Shown here: piece by piece, positions 1 to 11,330 of the stretch
Position numbering within the stretch: the first letter of the stretch is position 1
Layout: each line of letters starts with the position of its first letter
Assembly (NCBI GenBank): GCA_026874595.1
Contig: CM049318.1
Span: 41,088,456-41,152,455, forward strand
DNA: 64,000 bases
Origin: Sipunculus nudus
Lineage: Eukaryota; Annelida; Sipuncula; Golfingiida; Sipunculidae
Direction: 5' to 3'
Position numbers and translations under genes: made by a program
Notes under the pieces: model-generated
Databases searched by the model: none
The model's input: only the letters and a program-made list of their open reading frames with translations
Told to the model about the DNA's origin: nothing

Positions 1-169
1 TACTTAGCGGACCCTTCGCCCCTGCCTGGACCTTTCTTTCTCCCTTCATGAAGTTCCTTTCTCTCAGGGGATCGATTGTCCTGTATTTCCCGACATCTCT
101 CCTCGGTTGGGGTGCCCATTGGCCGATCTCCGCGCCTAGGGTATATGGTCCCTGTTTGACCGTCTGCAG

Positions 170-435
170 CATATCATTATCCTGGACCTGCGTGCCATCC
201 GTCACGCGATCTCCCACTGGTCCCCCCGCTTGCTCGGCCGTCTCATTCACGTCCGGACCGACAACGCCACGGTCGTGGCGTATTTCCACTGGCAGGGCGG
301 TCCTCGGTCTCCCTCACTGATGCAGGAGACCTACCTTTTGTTTGATCTATGCATCTCTGGGCCTTGCTTCGTGCGTCGCATCTTCCGGGCATGTCGACCA
401 TTCTTGCTGACGCCCTTTCCCGTCGCCCTGTGTCT
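170..435 (+). pseudogene. DIRS-like retrotransposon RNase H fragment
   Basis: A translated stretch reads LDLRAIRHAISHW, then VRTDNATVVAYFHWQGG and RSPSLMQE, and after a frameshift near 350 reads HLPGMSTILADALSRR. This order (E/D-LRAIR, TDN, QGGTRS-like, H-PG, ADALSR) is typical of the RNase H domain of DIRS1-type tyrosine-recombinase retrotransposons. The RT that should precede it is not visible, so the element is cut by the window edge or truncated. The frameshift makes it a pseudogene. Assignment to DIRS rather than another RT element rests on the TDN...GGxRS pattern and the recombinase-like region downstream. Confidence 0.7.
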
Positions 436-689
436 CCTCCACCGCCGGTGCTCCCTCCGCTCCCAGTTGTTCGGTGTATTTTTGCTCGCCTGGGGCATCC
501 GGAATTCGATCTGTTCTACTTTCTGTCCCCCCCCCCCCCATTCTCGAGCCTACCGCAACGCGTCTATGTCACCCTCCCGACCGTCTCCCTGACTCCCCGC
601 CGTCCGTGTGGTCTCACCGGTTTCTCCTTGCGTTTCCGGTCCCTCACCGCGCGGACCCGCCGGCTCTACTTCCCATCGTTCCCATGAGC

Positions 690-1830
690 CCATCGCCCAT
701 TTCAGTTGTGCCCTCTGTGCGCCTGCTGCTCTCCTTGCCTTGGCTCCCCGTCGCAGTGCTTCAGCTCGCCTCTGTGCCTCCCGGTGGGTGTCTGCCCGCG
801 GAATCTTTCCTTAGATCTGTCGCTCGCAGCGGTTTTTGGATTTTCGTGTTTCCTGCAGGATAAGCATTTATTGTTTCCGTCTCTTTGTGGCTCTCGTGCC
901 GCCCTGCTGTCCGTACTCAGTCCGCTCGGTCACGATCGTGTCTTTCCTCACCCGTTAGTGACAGATTTTCTCAGGGGGTCCATGCCCGCGCGTCTTGTCC
1001 TCGCTATGTCGCGCCTTCCTGGTGCCTGGACGTTGTCTTCCGTCACCTCCGCGACACCCTTCTGAGCCTCTGCGTTCGGCACATCTTCTGCTTTGTCTCG
1101 GACATCGGTTTTCCTCCTTGCTATTCCTTCTGCTGGTTGCCGCTCTGTGCTTCATTCCCTCATGGCCGCCTCGCCGTTTCCTCTCCATTGCGGCCACCGT
1201 TCCGTCGGCCCCCTTCCCTTTCCCTACCGCCTTTATCAGAAGTACCGTCGTTTGATGATCCACCGTTCACCTGGCCCTCCCTCACTGCCAGTTTCGTTCT
1301 GGGGCTCACGGTTGCCCTGTTCGTGCTTTCCATTACTCTCTTCAAGCTCCTCCTTCTCCATGGGGGGGGGGGGGGGGGGGGGGGGGGGCTCAAGATGTTG
1401 TTTATTGCAACAAAAATCACTACATCAAACGAAGAAATTAACCCTATCTCCATTAGTGCCTGGCTCAACGCCACCTTTGTCTCAGCATATGAATCTGCTT
1501 CTCAGTAATCATAGGAGCAGCTTCCCTTCAAGGCTCCTGCCGTCAGGGCCATTTCTCCGTCTTTGGCCCCTTTATCGGGGATTTCCCCGACCCTCTGGTC
1601 AAGAAAGGCTCTTGGATGTCGCCTTCTACCTTCCCCGCTTCTTTCTGTCGGATGTCCTGTTCCACGCTTCGGTCCCTTATTCCTTGGGCCCTGTGATTTA
1701 GGCGGGTGTGGTCCTACAATTCTCCCGTCGTTCCTCGACTCCTACGTCTGTTCCGGCGTCGACGTCTTCGTCTGCTTCCTCGCTGCTGTGCTGTTCTCCT
1801 CTTTCTGTCGTTCCTGGTAGGTATCCCCTC
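690..1830 (+). pseudogene. Degenerate DIRS-like tyrosine recombinase region
   Basis: No intact frame remains, but pieces in different frames recall DIRS1 recombinases: a stretch like FLQDKHLLFPSLCGSRAAL (N-terminal core-binding region, about 850-920), then SSVTSATPFEPLRS (about 1035-1075). The strand is strongly pyrimidine-rich and is interrupted by a 27-base G run at 1362-1388. The catalytic R-H-R-Y residues cannot be placed with confidence. The position downstream of the RNase H fragment is that expected of a DIRS element. Confidence 0.5.
1362..1388 (+). repeat. 27-base G homopolymer
   Basis: An uninterrupted run of 27 G lies inside the decayed DIRS recombinase region. Similar G or C runs occur at about 2156-2169, 2220-2232, 13508-13521, 41850-41865 and 60820-60838. 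The exact length is likely unstable or uncertain in the assembly. Confidence 0.9.
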
Positions 1831-1855
1831 CCCAAGGTTTATCTGTTAAATAAAA

Positions 1856-2162
1856 CCCCCCCATTCCCTCCCTGTGAATGGTGGTTTTGTTAGTAAACTG
1901 TTGTGAGCTTTTCTGTATTACTAACAATGCTCCCTCCCAGTCCACTTCCTTCCGCCTTCGAAAAATGTGATTACAGGAAACGGAAGTGTGACCTAGATAC
2001 ACAGGAACGAGGCGGGATGGGCGATAATAGGCCCAATAAGGGAAAATTTTCGGTTGGCTTACTCTGGCGTATAAACTTTAACAGAGAAAATTCTCATTAA
2101 TACAGAAAAGCTCACAACAGTTTACTAACAAAACCACCATTCACAGGGAGGGAATGGGGGGG
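1856..2162. repeat. 65-bp perfect inverted repeat, 177 bp apart
   Basis: The arm at 1856-1920 is the exact reverse complement of 2098-2162. Both contain CACAACAGTTTACTAACAAA (one strand) and a G-rich end. The spacer (1921-2097) has no gene. Located just after the decayed recombinase, it could be the inverted terminal or complementary region of a DIRS1-like element; a foldback element or MITE is the alternative. Confidence 0.85.
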
Positions 2163-2219
2163 GGGGGGGTTTAGTGGGAATTGTGCAATTAAACAAATAA
2201 GTCTTTATATTCAAAACAA

Positions 2220-2430
2220 GGGGGGGGGGGGGCGGTGGTGTAATGGTTAAGGTGCCAGGCTCATAATCGAGAGTTTGAATCTCATCCAGACCCCCACTGT
2301 GCCAAGGCAAGGTCCCGACCACAAGTGTGCCTATTTCCACCCAGAAATAGAAATTGTAGCGCCTTATCAGCCCTCTGACATTACGACCAGATAACTTCCT
2401 GCCAGAGTGCCTTAATATCTAGGTCTGAGG
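2220..2430 (+). mobile_element. tRNA-derived SINE (first type)
   Basis: The sequence begins GGCGGTGGTGTAATGGTTAA with an A-box-like block near 2236-2250. It has a B-box-like block GAGTTTGAATCTC at 2271-2283, diverged from GGTTCGAATCC. It continues into a non-tRNA body (about 2290-2430). The extended body and imperfect B box argue for a SINE rather than a functional tRNA gene. The 3' boundary is not sharp. Confidence 0.65.
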
Positions 2431-2843
2431 ATCGCATTATAAGGCCCTATGAGGATGCATATATTTTGGTCATTTTTGACAATGCCTCATGGCACTCATG
2501 TACACTGTCAGTTGACATAAACCAGAGTAATCAGGAGCAATTTTTAGTGTACCTTCAAACAACACCAAACATGCATGAGCAAAAAAAGTTCTGTTTTAAC
2601 ACAGCATATTGGTCAACCCCTAGCTCTGCATGTTTGTTGTTTTTCTGACCACAAGCATGGCTCACACGGGTTACTAGACACAGCCAACTTGTATGCCATA
2701 CAGGAAACGACTCGTCACCATAGAAACGGGGTTTCAGTTTTGAGTTGTGAGTTCACATGTATTCTCTTGTGTTTATTCATCGTTTACAGCATAATTTTTA
2801 TTTTTTTTTTTAAATTTTTTTATGGAGGTAACCGCCTTCATTT
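2431..2843. other. Unassigned AT-rich stretch
   Basis: No convincing coding region, RNA gene or terminal repeat is visible. The short open frames here have no recognisable domain. It precedes a HINE-1 element. Confidence 0.5.
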
Positions 2844-5448
2844 TTAGCTCAGCTGACTATAAGTCATCTGAGCTATAGTCGTGGTCCATTGTCCGTCGTC
2901 CGTCCGTCCGTCTGTCCGTAGATGTGGCACGTTTTGAAACCGTAAGACCTAAGAATCCAAAATTCAGCATAATGTTAGATGTCCCCAAGATCTCCTACCA
3001 AGCCGAAAACTGGGTCCTTGCGACTTCATTCCTTTGAGAAATAAAGGGAAAACCTCAATTTTTTATTAAAAACCTATTTTCACTCTTTAGGACTGCCTAA
3101 TATCAAAACCACTCATCTGTTTTTCCTCATATTTCCTATAAATAATCCTCTATATAATTCCTATGTACATGCCAGAAATTAGGTCTGTATTATTTAATTT
3201 AAAAAAGTTATGGGCCCAAACATAATGCATTTTGTAAATAATCAGGAAAGAAATTTTATCACTTAACACAAAACTTGTTAAAGCTAAGCACTTTTTTTCC
3301 AGTAATATTACTTTTATAAATCAAAATTAAATTGTATACCCAAAATTAGATCAAAATCTTTTAAATTTTTAAAAATATTAGCAAAAATAAAAAATTGGTA
3401 CCTTAAATTTTGCCCAACTTTGACCATGGCACGTTTTTTTGCTGTAACTGCGCTGTGGATTTAATTTTCACAGTATGTTTTTGTTAGCATTTCAACTGTT
3501 AACACCAAAAATTTGAAACCAGTTGATCAAAAACTGTAGATTTTATTCAAGTTTTCAAGCACCATGTCACATATTGCTAGTGTTATGCAGTTTGCTAGAG
3601 CTCAGCTCCCGAGCTTCAGCTCTAAGTTCCTTAAATTTGGCATACAGTTAGATTTCTCCAAAATCCCCTACCATGCCAAGAATTTGGTCACTAGGACTTA
3701 ATTCTTTCAAGATATCAATGAAAAACTTCATTTTTCCATTGAAAACCCAATGTTACACTTTAAGACTGCCTAATATCAAAACCACTGATCTGACTTTGAT
3801 CATATATAATATACATATTTTTCTATACATTCACTATAAACATGCCAGAAATGATGTCAGTATTGTGTATTTTTTTTAAGTTATGGGCCCAAACATAATG
3901 CACTTTGTAAAAAAATCAAGAAATATATTTACTCCCTTAACAAGGGCATTGCTGAAGCTAGAGATTTTTTTTGTCAGGGATGTAACATTATTTAATCAAG
4001 ATTCAATTGAATACCCAAAATTAGTTCTGAATTTTTCAAATTTTATAAGTTATTAGTATAAATATAAAATTAGTACCTTAAATTTTGCCCAACTGTGACC
4101 AAGGCACGTTTGTTTCCCGTGAGCACTGTTGACATAATTTTCATATCATGCACACATAAGGATTTCAGCTTTTTAGTTTAGAAAGCTGAAAGAAATTTGC
4201 CAAATATTGTAGCTTTTATTAATGTTTTTTATGAGACCCTGTCAGACTTTGGCTCTCTCCAGCCCCTCTTGAGTCACCTGTATGTTGACCTTGTTGACCT
4301 TTCATCAAATTATGCACGCTTGAGGGGAGAATCCAGGCAGCTAATGGCCAGCCACAGTTGATCCAGGTGTTCAACCCAACTCATCTAGTAGTTTTAACCA
4401 ACAACATAACAATAAACAATAAATTAATAAATTTTTATTGGTTTTTAATAACAAATTAAAGAAAAATAGAAAAGGAATTTGTTAGTTTATAATAACAGGA
4501 AATTAACTTGCAGTTACTGATGATATAAGAATCTTGTATCGATGGGTAGAATGTCACATATTCCAAATAACACCATGCAGTCACCTATGGCATTTTTCAG
4601 TTCATTTTTAATGATAAAGAAGTAAATCATATTATTCATTACTTATCATTAAGGATTATATGAAGGAAATTAATGATAGACAAAGATGCAGTTGATAATA
4701 TTAATCTAGATTCCTACTGTGTCTAGTGTGTACATTGATGTGAAATTAGTCCAAAATGAATTTTTTACAGTTATTTTTTAATATAAATAAAAGCCATAAA
4801 ACCAGGTACTTATGATCATTATTTAAATGTGTGAAATTTGTATATTCTGGATTCTCAACATCATTGTTTGGTGAAAACTGAATAAATACCAGACATGGTG
4901 CGAATACTTTGTAATTGTATTTAAATACGAATATGATTATGTACTCCATTATAAAATTTCTTGCATAAAGAATGGGAATTCAGGTAAAAATGAAAGTATA
5001 TGAATACTCGTGCAAATACTTTCAAAATGTATTCATGAATGCATTCATGAATATATTCTTTAATATTATTTTAATAATCATATAAGTTATATTACATTTT
5101 AAAAAATCATATGATTCTCTTATTATTTTTAATAAAAATTATATTTGGGACAATATTTGTAATTTTTTTAATAAATAGTTAAACTCTTATATTATATGTT
5201 CTGCTTATAAGTTATATGGCCAAGTCAAAATCTGTGTGACAGTAGTACTCCATTTGTTAATAAAATAAATGAAATCAATCCTCTTCCCTGTCTCCAAAGG
5301 TACTATCAAAATCATACATAAGCTAAACAATAACAACTCATAATACAGCTTATATTTATTACCACACAAAACCAGCATGTGCCTCATTTCTAAATAATAT
5401 TTTTTTATCATATATAACAGCTGAGCGTCGTGACCCATAGGTCCCTTG
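2844..5448 (+). mobile_element. HINE-1 element, copy a (2.6 kb)
   Basis: The copy starts TTAGCTCAGCTGACT with a near-perfect hairpin partner AGTCATCTGAGCT. It ends CAGCTGAGCGTCGTGACCC then ATAGGTCCCTTG, flanked by TTT on both sides. The body is a diverged dimer: a module with GTTATGGGCCCAAACATAAT and TTGCCCAACTTTGACC recurs about 660 bp later. An 800-bp AT-rich tail follows. It encodes no protein I can recognise. It is nearly identical to the copy at 56132-58768. The Helentron-type (HINE) label is inferred from structure. Confidence 0.75.
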
Positions 5449-5553
5449 TTTTAATGCTGACTTATCTAATTCTTAACTTAAGTATGTACATCTGCAGAAT
5501 TTCCATTTCGGTTTGGGACTATGTGACAGGGCGGTAGCACTCGCTTCCTATCA

Positions 5554-5846
5554 TTTTTTTTTATTTTTGTGTCCTGGTGTCACCCAGGCTTGTTGTCTAC
5601 CACACCTGCGGGTCCTGAGTGTGTAATCATCCCCATTGCTGGGTCATAACACCGAGGAACCCCCCAAAGACACACTCGTATGTGAGTGATACACGGCTGT
5701 GGGGCACAGCCTTCCCATTAAGCCTGCAGAGCGCTCACCCTGGGTGGGGGCCGACCGTGAAAAACCTCACCGCCTCAGCTGAGATTCGAACCCACGATCT
5801 CCTGGCTTTGAGTCCTGTGCTCTACCCCTGAGCCACAGAAGCCGGT
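5554..5846 (-). mobile_element. tRNA-derived SINE (second type), minus strand
   Basis: Read on the minus strand it starts near 5846 with a tRNA-like head. A box TGGCTCAGGGG lies at 5826-5836 and B box GGTTCGAATCT at 5783-5793, both close to the RNA polymerase III consensus. A roughly 200-bp body follows, ending in an A-rich tail (T-rich on + at 5554-5568). The head-body-A tail order is diagnostic of a SINE. A functional tRNA is unlikely because the acceptor stem is not evident. Confidence 0.8.
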
Positions 5847-5849
5847 TAC

Positions 5850-6850
5850 AGCATAATGATTAGATTATGGGCTGTTTACCACAATATGATTGCAACATGA
5901 TGTAAGACAACTGCTATGCATTCCTTGATATTGCTTGTATCATGATTCCAGTAGGCTTACCAGCCCAGTTTTTGTTGCCTACTGAGTCAGGTTGTCACAG
6001 CTATAGAAATAGGTACCAGTCAATACTGGGGAGGTAACCTAGCATCCCATCTGGGAGGAGTTGAACTCCTTAGTAGCTTCATGCTACCAAAAGCGGGATA
6101 AGCTCTGGCCTGATGAGCCATTAGATTCATGTGTAAAAGCCTAACAGAATACTTTATATTCAAAACATACATTCATACCCTCCTTGAAATGTTAACACTA
6201 TCATATTTAGCTGACTTGCAGTCCTGATGAGCAATAGTGATGAGTCTGTAAGCAGAGTATAAAGTGTTAGACCTAGACATTAGTTTCAACATTCAGCAGG
6301 TTATCATAAATCTCTCAGGAAATCTATCTCCTATGAGCTATACGACATAAGTGTGTCTATGCATCATGAGGGTCAGACTCCTTTTAAATGTTGAAGGAGT
6401 GCATGTTTATACCTCAAAATTGACACACAATTGGTTCCAATTAATAATGCAGATGACTCTGACCTTGATTAAGATGATTAATTCTGTAGATTCTGCAGAA
6501 ATAGAATATCTTTTTATAACTTTTAAAACACTGCATTTTTTCAGATTGAATACACAAATTGTTTTAAAAAAGTTTACATATGAGTTTAAAATATATAGTG
6601 ACTGGCTTCTGAAAATGTGTGTATATTTTACCCCTTTGAGGATGTTTACTTTTTAATTTCAAACCACTCAGAAATCCAAAACGGCCACCATGCAGCTCTC
6701 TTTTACACATATGACTGTAAGAGCTGCGAAAGATTAACGTCAGAAATATATTTATGTTATCCTGCAAAGAATTTGGAAAAGAATTTGTCACACATAAGAC
6801 TGACAGTTTTGGAAGTTTAGTGCATATGGTCTATATTTAGTAAACATAAA
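5850..6850. other. Unassigned intergenic or intronic sequence
   Basis: AT-rich DNA with short open frames and no domain. A segment near 6000-6125 (GGGGAGGTAACCTAGC and flanks) resembles dispersed repeat sequence, but I cannot name the family. No TERT exon was found here. Confidence 0.4.
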
Positions 6851-6882
6851 TAGTGCTTCAGTATTATCAGACATCACATATA

Positions 6883-8450
6883 TTACAATACATTGATTAT
6901 ACATACACAAACAATAATATAGTAATAATCTGATGACAGATATTCATGTGGATTGATAACATCTTCCTCTGCTTCCCTTTCATTATTTTCTATTAAATCC
7001 CAAATCAAACGCAATTTATTGTTTCTTTCAGTGGTCAGAGGACATTCTATCTTTTGCTGATAATTTATATGATTTTTAAATTGATCAATATTTAACTTAT
7101 GTGCTTTTTCTGTCTTGTAAATGTAATATTTTCCATGTAAAAGGATTTTGTTTTCTTTCTTACTTTCCTTATGTGGTATACCTAGGACTACATTTTTTTC
7201 AGTAATTATCTCTGCAGCAATATTATAATAAATTCTTATTTCATTCAAAAATCTCTGGACAAAATCACAATTAAAAAATAAATGTGAAATATCTTCAACC
7301 TCATTATTACAATATCTACAATAAGGATCATCTGATACACCATATTTATAAAGTTTTCCTTAAGGCAAAGGTATCTATGTAATATTTTATACTGAAATTC
7401 ACTAATTTTTCTATCTTTGCACAAATTTCCATTTGTATAAAGGACACTCCATTCTTCTTCTTTTACATTATACAGGTATCCATATTTATCCTTAGATATA
7501 ACACTATTTAATTTTACTCTTCCAACATAATATTCATATGCCTGTTTTGATATAATATTTTTAACCTCTCTAGTACCATTTTTTATTTTACATTTAACTG
7601 AGGTAATATCTAACATCTTGTACTGGTCTTCAGTATGGTATTCAATATGACAAAACGTCCTTTTACACTGACTTGCTATGGCTCTGTAAATCATATAGTC
7701 TAACTGTTTAGCACCTCGATTTACCCAGTACTTAAAATTTATATTTTTGCCATTCTCTTGATAAATGTCATTTTCGAAAATAAGTCCAGACTCGTATAAG
7801 CTTTTTGAGAAAAAAGGTTTGTTTTTTCTAGTTATTCTTAAATTATTCCATATAATAGGGCTCATTAAATCCACTGAACGAATCTCCTTCCAATTCATAA
7901 ATAATTGGACATAAAATTCTGGCATTTTATCCTTCAAATACTCTTGACTATAATCACATTGTAACAGTAATTCTGTTCCCCCAAATCTATCACAAAAACT
8001 ATCTAAAAGAAATTTCCAGTCCTTTCTGAGCTGTCTATATATCTTTTTAACCACATTATTTGCTGCCCTTTAATGAAACTTTCAATGTGAAGCATATTCA
8101 TTCCCCCTTCTTCATATGGCTTTATCAACAAATTTCTCTGTACTTTACCTCTTTTTTGTCCATTCCAAATAAAAAGCCATATAATTTTACTTAATCTCTC
8201 CAAAAAGCTTTTTGGCACAACAAAATTGCATATAAGATGATTTAACTTTGAGAAACATAACGATTTTGTTATTAAAATTCTACCAGATAATGATAAATTC
8301 CTCTGCTTCCAGATATTAGTGATTTCATAAATACTCTGAATTTTAGGTTCAAAATTATATTCATTTATTAATTCACTGTTATATGACAGGTATGTTCCTA
8401 ACACTTTAACTCCTTTCAACCATCTTAAGCCTAAAGGTTGATCCTCACAA
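6883..8450 (-). pseudogene. LINE ORF2 C-terminal part (RT thumb and CCHC knuckle)
   Basis: Immediately after the HINE-1 insertion the frame resumes with LKGVKVLGTYLSYN, the post-palm region of L1-like RT. The frame shifts near 8030 and again near 7350. A different frame at about 7255-7345 reads YCRYCNNEVEDISHLFFNC, a C-x2-C-x8-H-x4-C knuckle typical of L1/Tx1 ORF2 C-termini. At least two frameshifts show it is dead. It is the distal half of the RT at 10381-11322. Confidence 0.8.
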
Positions 8451-8453
8451 TTT

Positions 8454-10387
8454 TTAGCTCAGCTGACTGAAAGTCATCTGAGCTATAGCGATCACTCTTT
8501 GTCCGTCGTCCGTCTGTCCGTCTGTCTGTCTGTCTCTCCGTCTGTCCGTTAACCAGGCACAAATCGTAACCACTGGACCTGGAATCTTCTAACTTGACAT
8601 CCAGGGAGTACCATGAAAAATCTCCTTGGAAACCTGAAATAAGGTCTCTGTTACCCATAACCTCTGACCTATGGGGCTCCGAAGTACCCCCCAGAAAAGT
8701 CCAAAATTTCATACAAAAACTTCAATATCTCATTAACTACTTGACTGATGGTCATGATTTTTGGCATACATATTGATCATGAGAGGTTCCATCAGTTCCT
8801 GAAGACTGGTGGCGCCACCTGTATTTTTCGATTTTTTACGAATTTTTTTCTCTATTTTTGAGACCTTTAAAAATGTAAACATCTGTTAACAAGGCACAAA
8901 TCGTAACGACTGGACTTAGAATCTTCATTCTCGACACACTGAGAGACCTATAAAAAGTCTCCATGGAAACCAGAAATTAGGTCTCTGTTACCCATATCCT
9001 TTGAGCTATGGGGCCCCAAAGTACCCCCCAGAAAAGTCCAAAATTTCATACAAAAACTTCAATATCTCATTAACTACTTGACTGATGGTCATGATTTTTG
9101 GCATACCTATTGATCATGAGAGGTTCCATCAGTTACTGAAGACTGGTGGCGCCACCTGTATTTTTCGATTTTTTACGAATTTTTTTCTCTATTTTTGAGA
9201 CCTTTAAAAATGTGAACATCTGTTAACAAGGCACAAATCGTAACGACTGGACTTAGAATCTTCATTCTTGACACACTGAGAGACCTATGAAAAGTCTCCA
9301 TGGAAACAAGAAATTAGGTCCCTGTTACCCATATCCTTCCAGCTATGGGGCCCCAAACTACCCCCCAGAAAAGTAAAAAAATTTCATACAAAAACTTCAA
9401 TATCTCATTAACTACTTGACTGATGGTCATGATTTTTGGCATACATATTGATCATGAGAGGTTCCATCAGTTACTGAAGACTGGTGGCGCCACCTGTATT
9501 TTTCAATTTTTTACGAATTTTTTTCTCTATTTTTGAGACCTTCAAAAATGTGAACATCTGTTAACAAGGCACAAATCGTAACGACTGGACTTAGAATCTT
9601 CATTCTCGACACACTGAGAGACCTATAAAAAGTCTCCATGGAAACCAGAAATTAAGTCTCTGTTACCCATATCCTTCGAGCTATGGGGCCCCAAAGTACC
9701 CCCCAGAAAAGTCCAAAATTTCATACAAAAACTTCAATATCTCATTAACTACTTGACTGATGGTCATGATTTTTGGCATACATATTGATCATGAGAGGTT
9801 CCATCAGTTCCTGAAGACTGGTGGCGCCACCTGTATTTTTCGATTTTTTACGAATTTTTTTCTCTATTTTTGAGACCTTTAAAAATGTGAACATCTTTTA
9901 ACAAGGCACAAATCGTAACGACTGGACTTAGAATCTTCATTCTTGACACACTGAGACCTATGAAAAGTCTCCATGGAAACCAGAAATTAGGTCTCTGTTA
10001 CCCATATCCTTCCAGCTATGGGGCCCCAAACTACCCCCCACAAAAGTAAAAAAATTTCATACAAAAACTTCAATATCTCATTAACTACTTGACTGATGGT
10101 CATGAATTTTGGCATACATATTGATCGTGAGATGTTCCATCAGTTCTTGTAGACTGGTGGCGCCACCTATATTGTTTGATTTTTTTTACGATTTCTTCCT
10201 CTATTTTTGAGACCTTTAAGGATGCTGTCATCTGTTAGCATGGCACAAATCGTAACGACTGGACCTAGAATCTTCATTCTCAATACACTGAGAGACCTAT
10301 GAAAAGTCTCCATGGAAACCAGAAATTAGGTCTCTGTTACCCATATCCTTCCTGGTCAGCTGAGCGTCATGACCCCTGGGTCACTTG
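8454..10387 (+). mobile_element. HINE-1 element, copy b, with 337-bp tandem array
   Basis: It begins TTAGCTCAGCTGACT (hairpin 8456-8484). It ends with subterminal GTCAGCTGAGC (10355-10365), then a TGACCC/TGGGTCA hairpin and CACTTG. TTT flanks both ends (8451-8453, 10388-10390). Its interior is five tandem units of about 337 bp plus a partial sixth, with unit anchors at 8554, 8891, 9228, 9566, 9903 and 10240. Each unit carries GGTGGCGCCACC. The insertion splits the LINE RT; taking it out with one TTT restores the reading frame. Confidence 0.85.
8554..10240 (+). repeat. 337-bp satellite-like tandem repeats
   Basis: Five head-to-tail units spaced 337-338 bp share the blocks GGCACAAATCGTAACGACTG, GAAATTAGGTCTCTGTTACC and GGTGGCGCCACC (8808, 9145, 9483, 9820, 10156). 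Units differ by scattered substitutions. Tandem arrays in the centre are a known trait of Helentron-associated non-autonomous elements. Confidence 0.9.
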
Positions 10388-10390
10388 TTT

Positions 10391-11330
10391 AAATTCCCTA
10401 ACCACATTCCTTCCGTCTTTTCTTTATTCATTTTTAAACCAGAGTATCTCGAAATCTCTTCAAATATTTTCAGTACTAAAGTTACAGATTCTATATCTTT
10501 TAATATTAATGTGGTATCATCAGCATACAGCACCAATTTTAATTCCTGATCTTTAAATTTAATACCTTTTATATCTGGATTATATCGAATATTAATTGCA
10601 ATTATCTCTAGGCACAAAATAAACAAGTAGGGTGACAATGGATCACCCTGTCTAACCCATCTTTTCACATCAAAGTACCCTGATGAATATCCATTATTTA
10701 TTACACATGCCTCTACATTGCTATAAAATAATTTTACCCATTTTATTAAAGATGTCCCAAAATTAAAACTTTCTAGGGCTGTATATATAAATCTCCATTC
10801 CAAAGTATCAAAAGCTTTTTCATAATCGATTGTAAGTAATATCCCACTCTTCTTTTTATCATTCATATAAAACATAACATCTAAAATAGTTCTGATCGCT
10901 TCTGCTATTGATGTGTTTCTCATAAATCCATATTGGTTTCTATGTATTAATTTTGAGATAATTTTCTTGACTCTAAATGAAATTGCTTTTGTCATGATTT
11001 TATAATCTATGTTTAATAAAGAAATAGGGCATCAATTTTTTATATAAGATCAATCCTTTCCTTTTTTTTCTATCAGAGTTATCACTGCTTGTCTCTGTGA
11101 AGCTGTTAAAGCTTCAGTATCCATAGAAAAATTAAAGCTGTTCACCATTATATCTGCTAGCTGCCCCCAGAAATAAATTATAAATTCAGCCATTATCCCA
11201 TCATTACCAGGAGACTTGTTATTTTTGAAACTCTTTGCTGCTTTAAAGCATTCTTCTGTTGATAAGTATCCTTCGCAGTGTTGTTGTTCTTCCAAAGTTA
11301 ATTTTGGAATATTATTATTCATACAAAAAA
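10391..11330 (-). pseudogene. LINE ORF2 reverse transcriptase domain
   Basis: Starting at 11322 the frame contains the RT entry motif KSPGNDGI. After an in-frame stop near 11030 in the region normally reading NWRPISLLN, it continues with motif A (LLTIDYEKAFDTLEW), motif B (GDPLSPYLFILCLE) and motif C (LVLYADDT, FADD-type catalytic aspartates). The C-terminal end at 10391 is cut by the HINE-1 insertion and resumes near 8450. The catalytic core is recognisable but inactive because of the stop and the insertion. Confidence 0.88.

Noticed and set aside
885-1701. Overlapping open frames of 100-200 residues on both strands around 700-1700
   Set aside because: Pyrimidine-rich sequence lacks stops in several frames at once; the peptides are low-complexity and only fragments recall a DIRS recombinase.
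2232-2300. Possible functional tRNA gene
   Set aside because: A and B boxes are imperfect and a non-tRNA body follows; best explained as a SINE.
2125-2340. Minus-strand 71-residue frame
   Set aside because: It is the reverse translation of a tRNA-derived SINE and a G run.
4746-4949. Identical 67-residue frames at 4746-4949 and 58064-58267
   Set aside because: Shared only because both lie in nearly identical HINE-1 copies; AT-rich with no domain.
5780-5846. Possible minus-strand tRNA gene
   Set aside because: Good A and B boxes but no convincing acceptor stem, and an A-tailed body follows; SINE.
6351-6656. Search for upstream TERT TEN-domain exons in 1-15447
   Set aside because: No open segment with flanking splice sites resembles the TEN domain; these frames are AT-rich and without motifs.
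8554-10240. Regular repeats considered as a CRISPR-like array
   Set aside because: Units are 337 bp with no unique spacers and lie in a eukaryotic mobile element.
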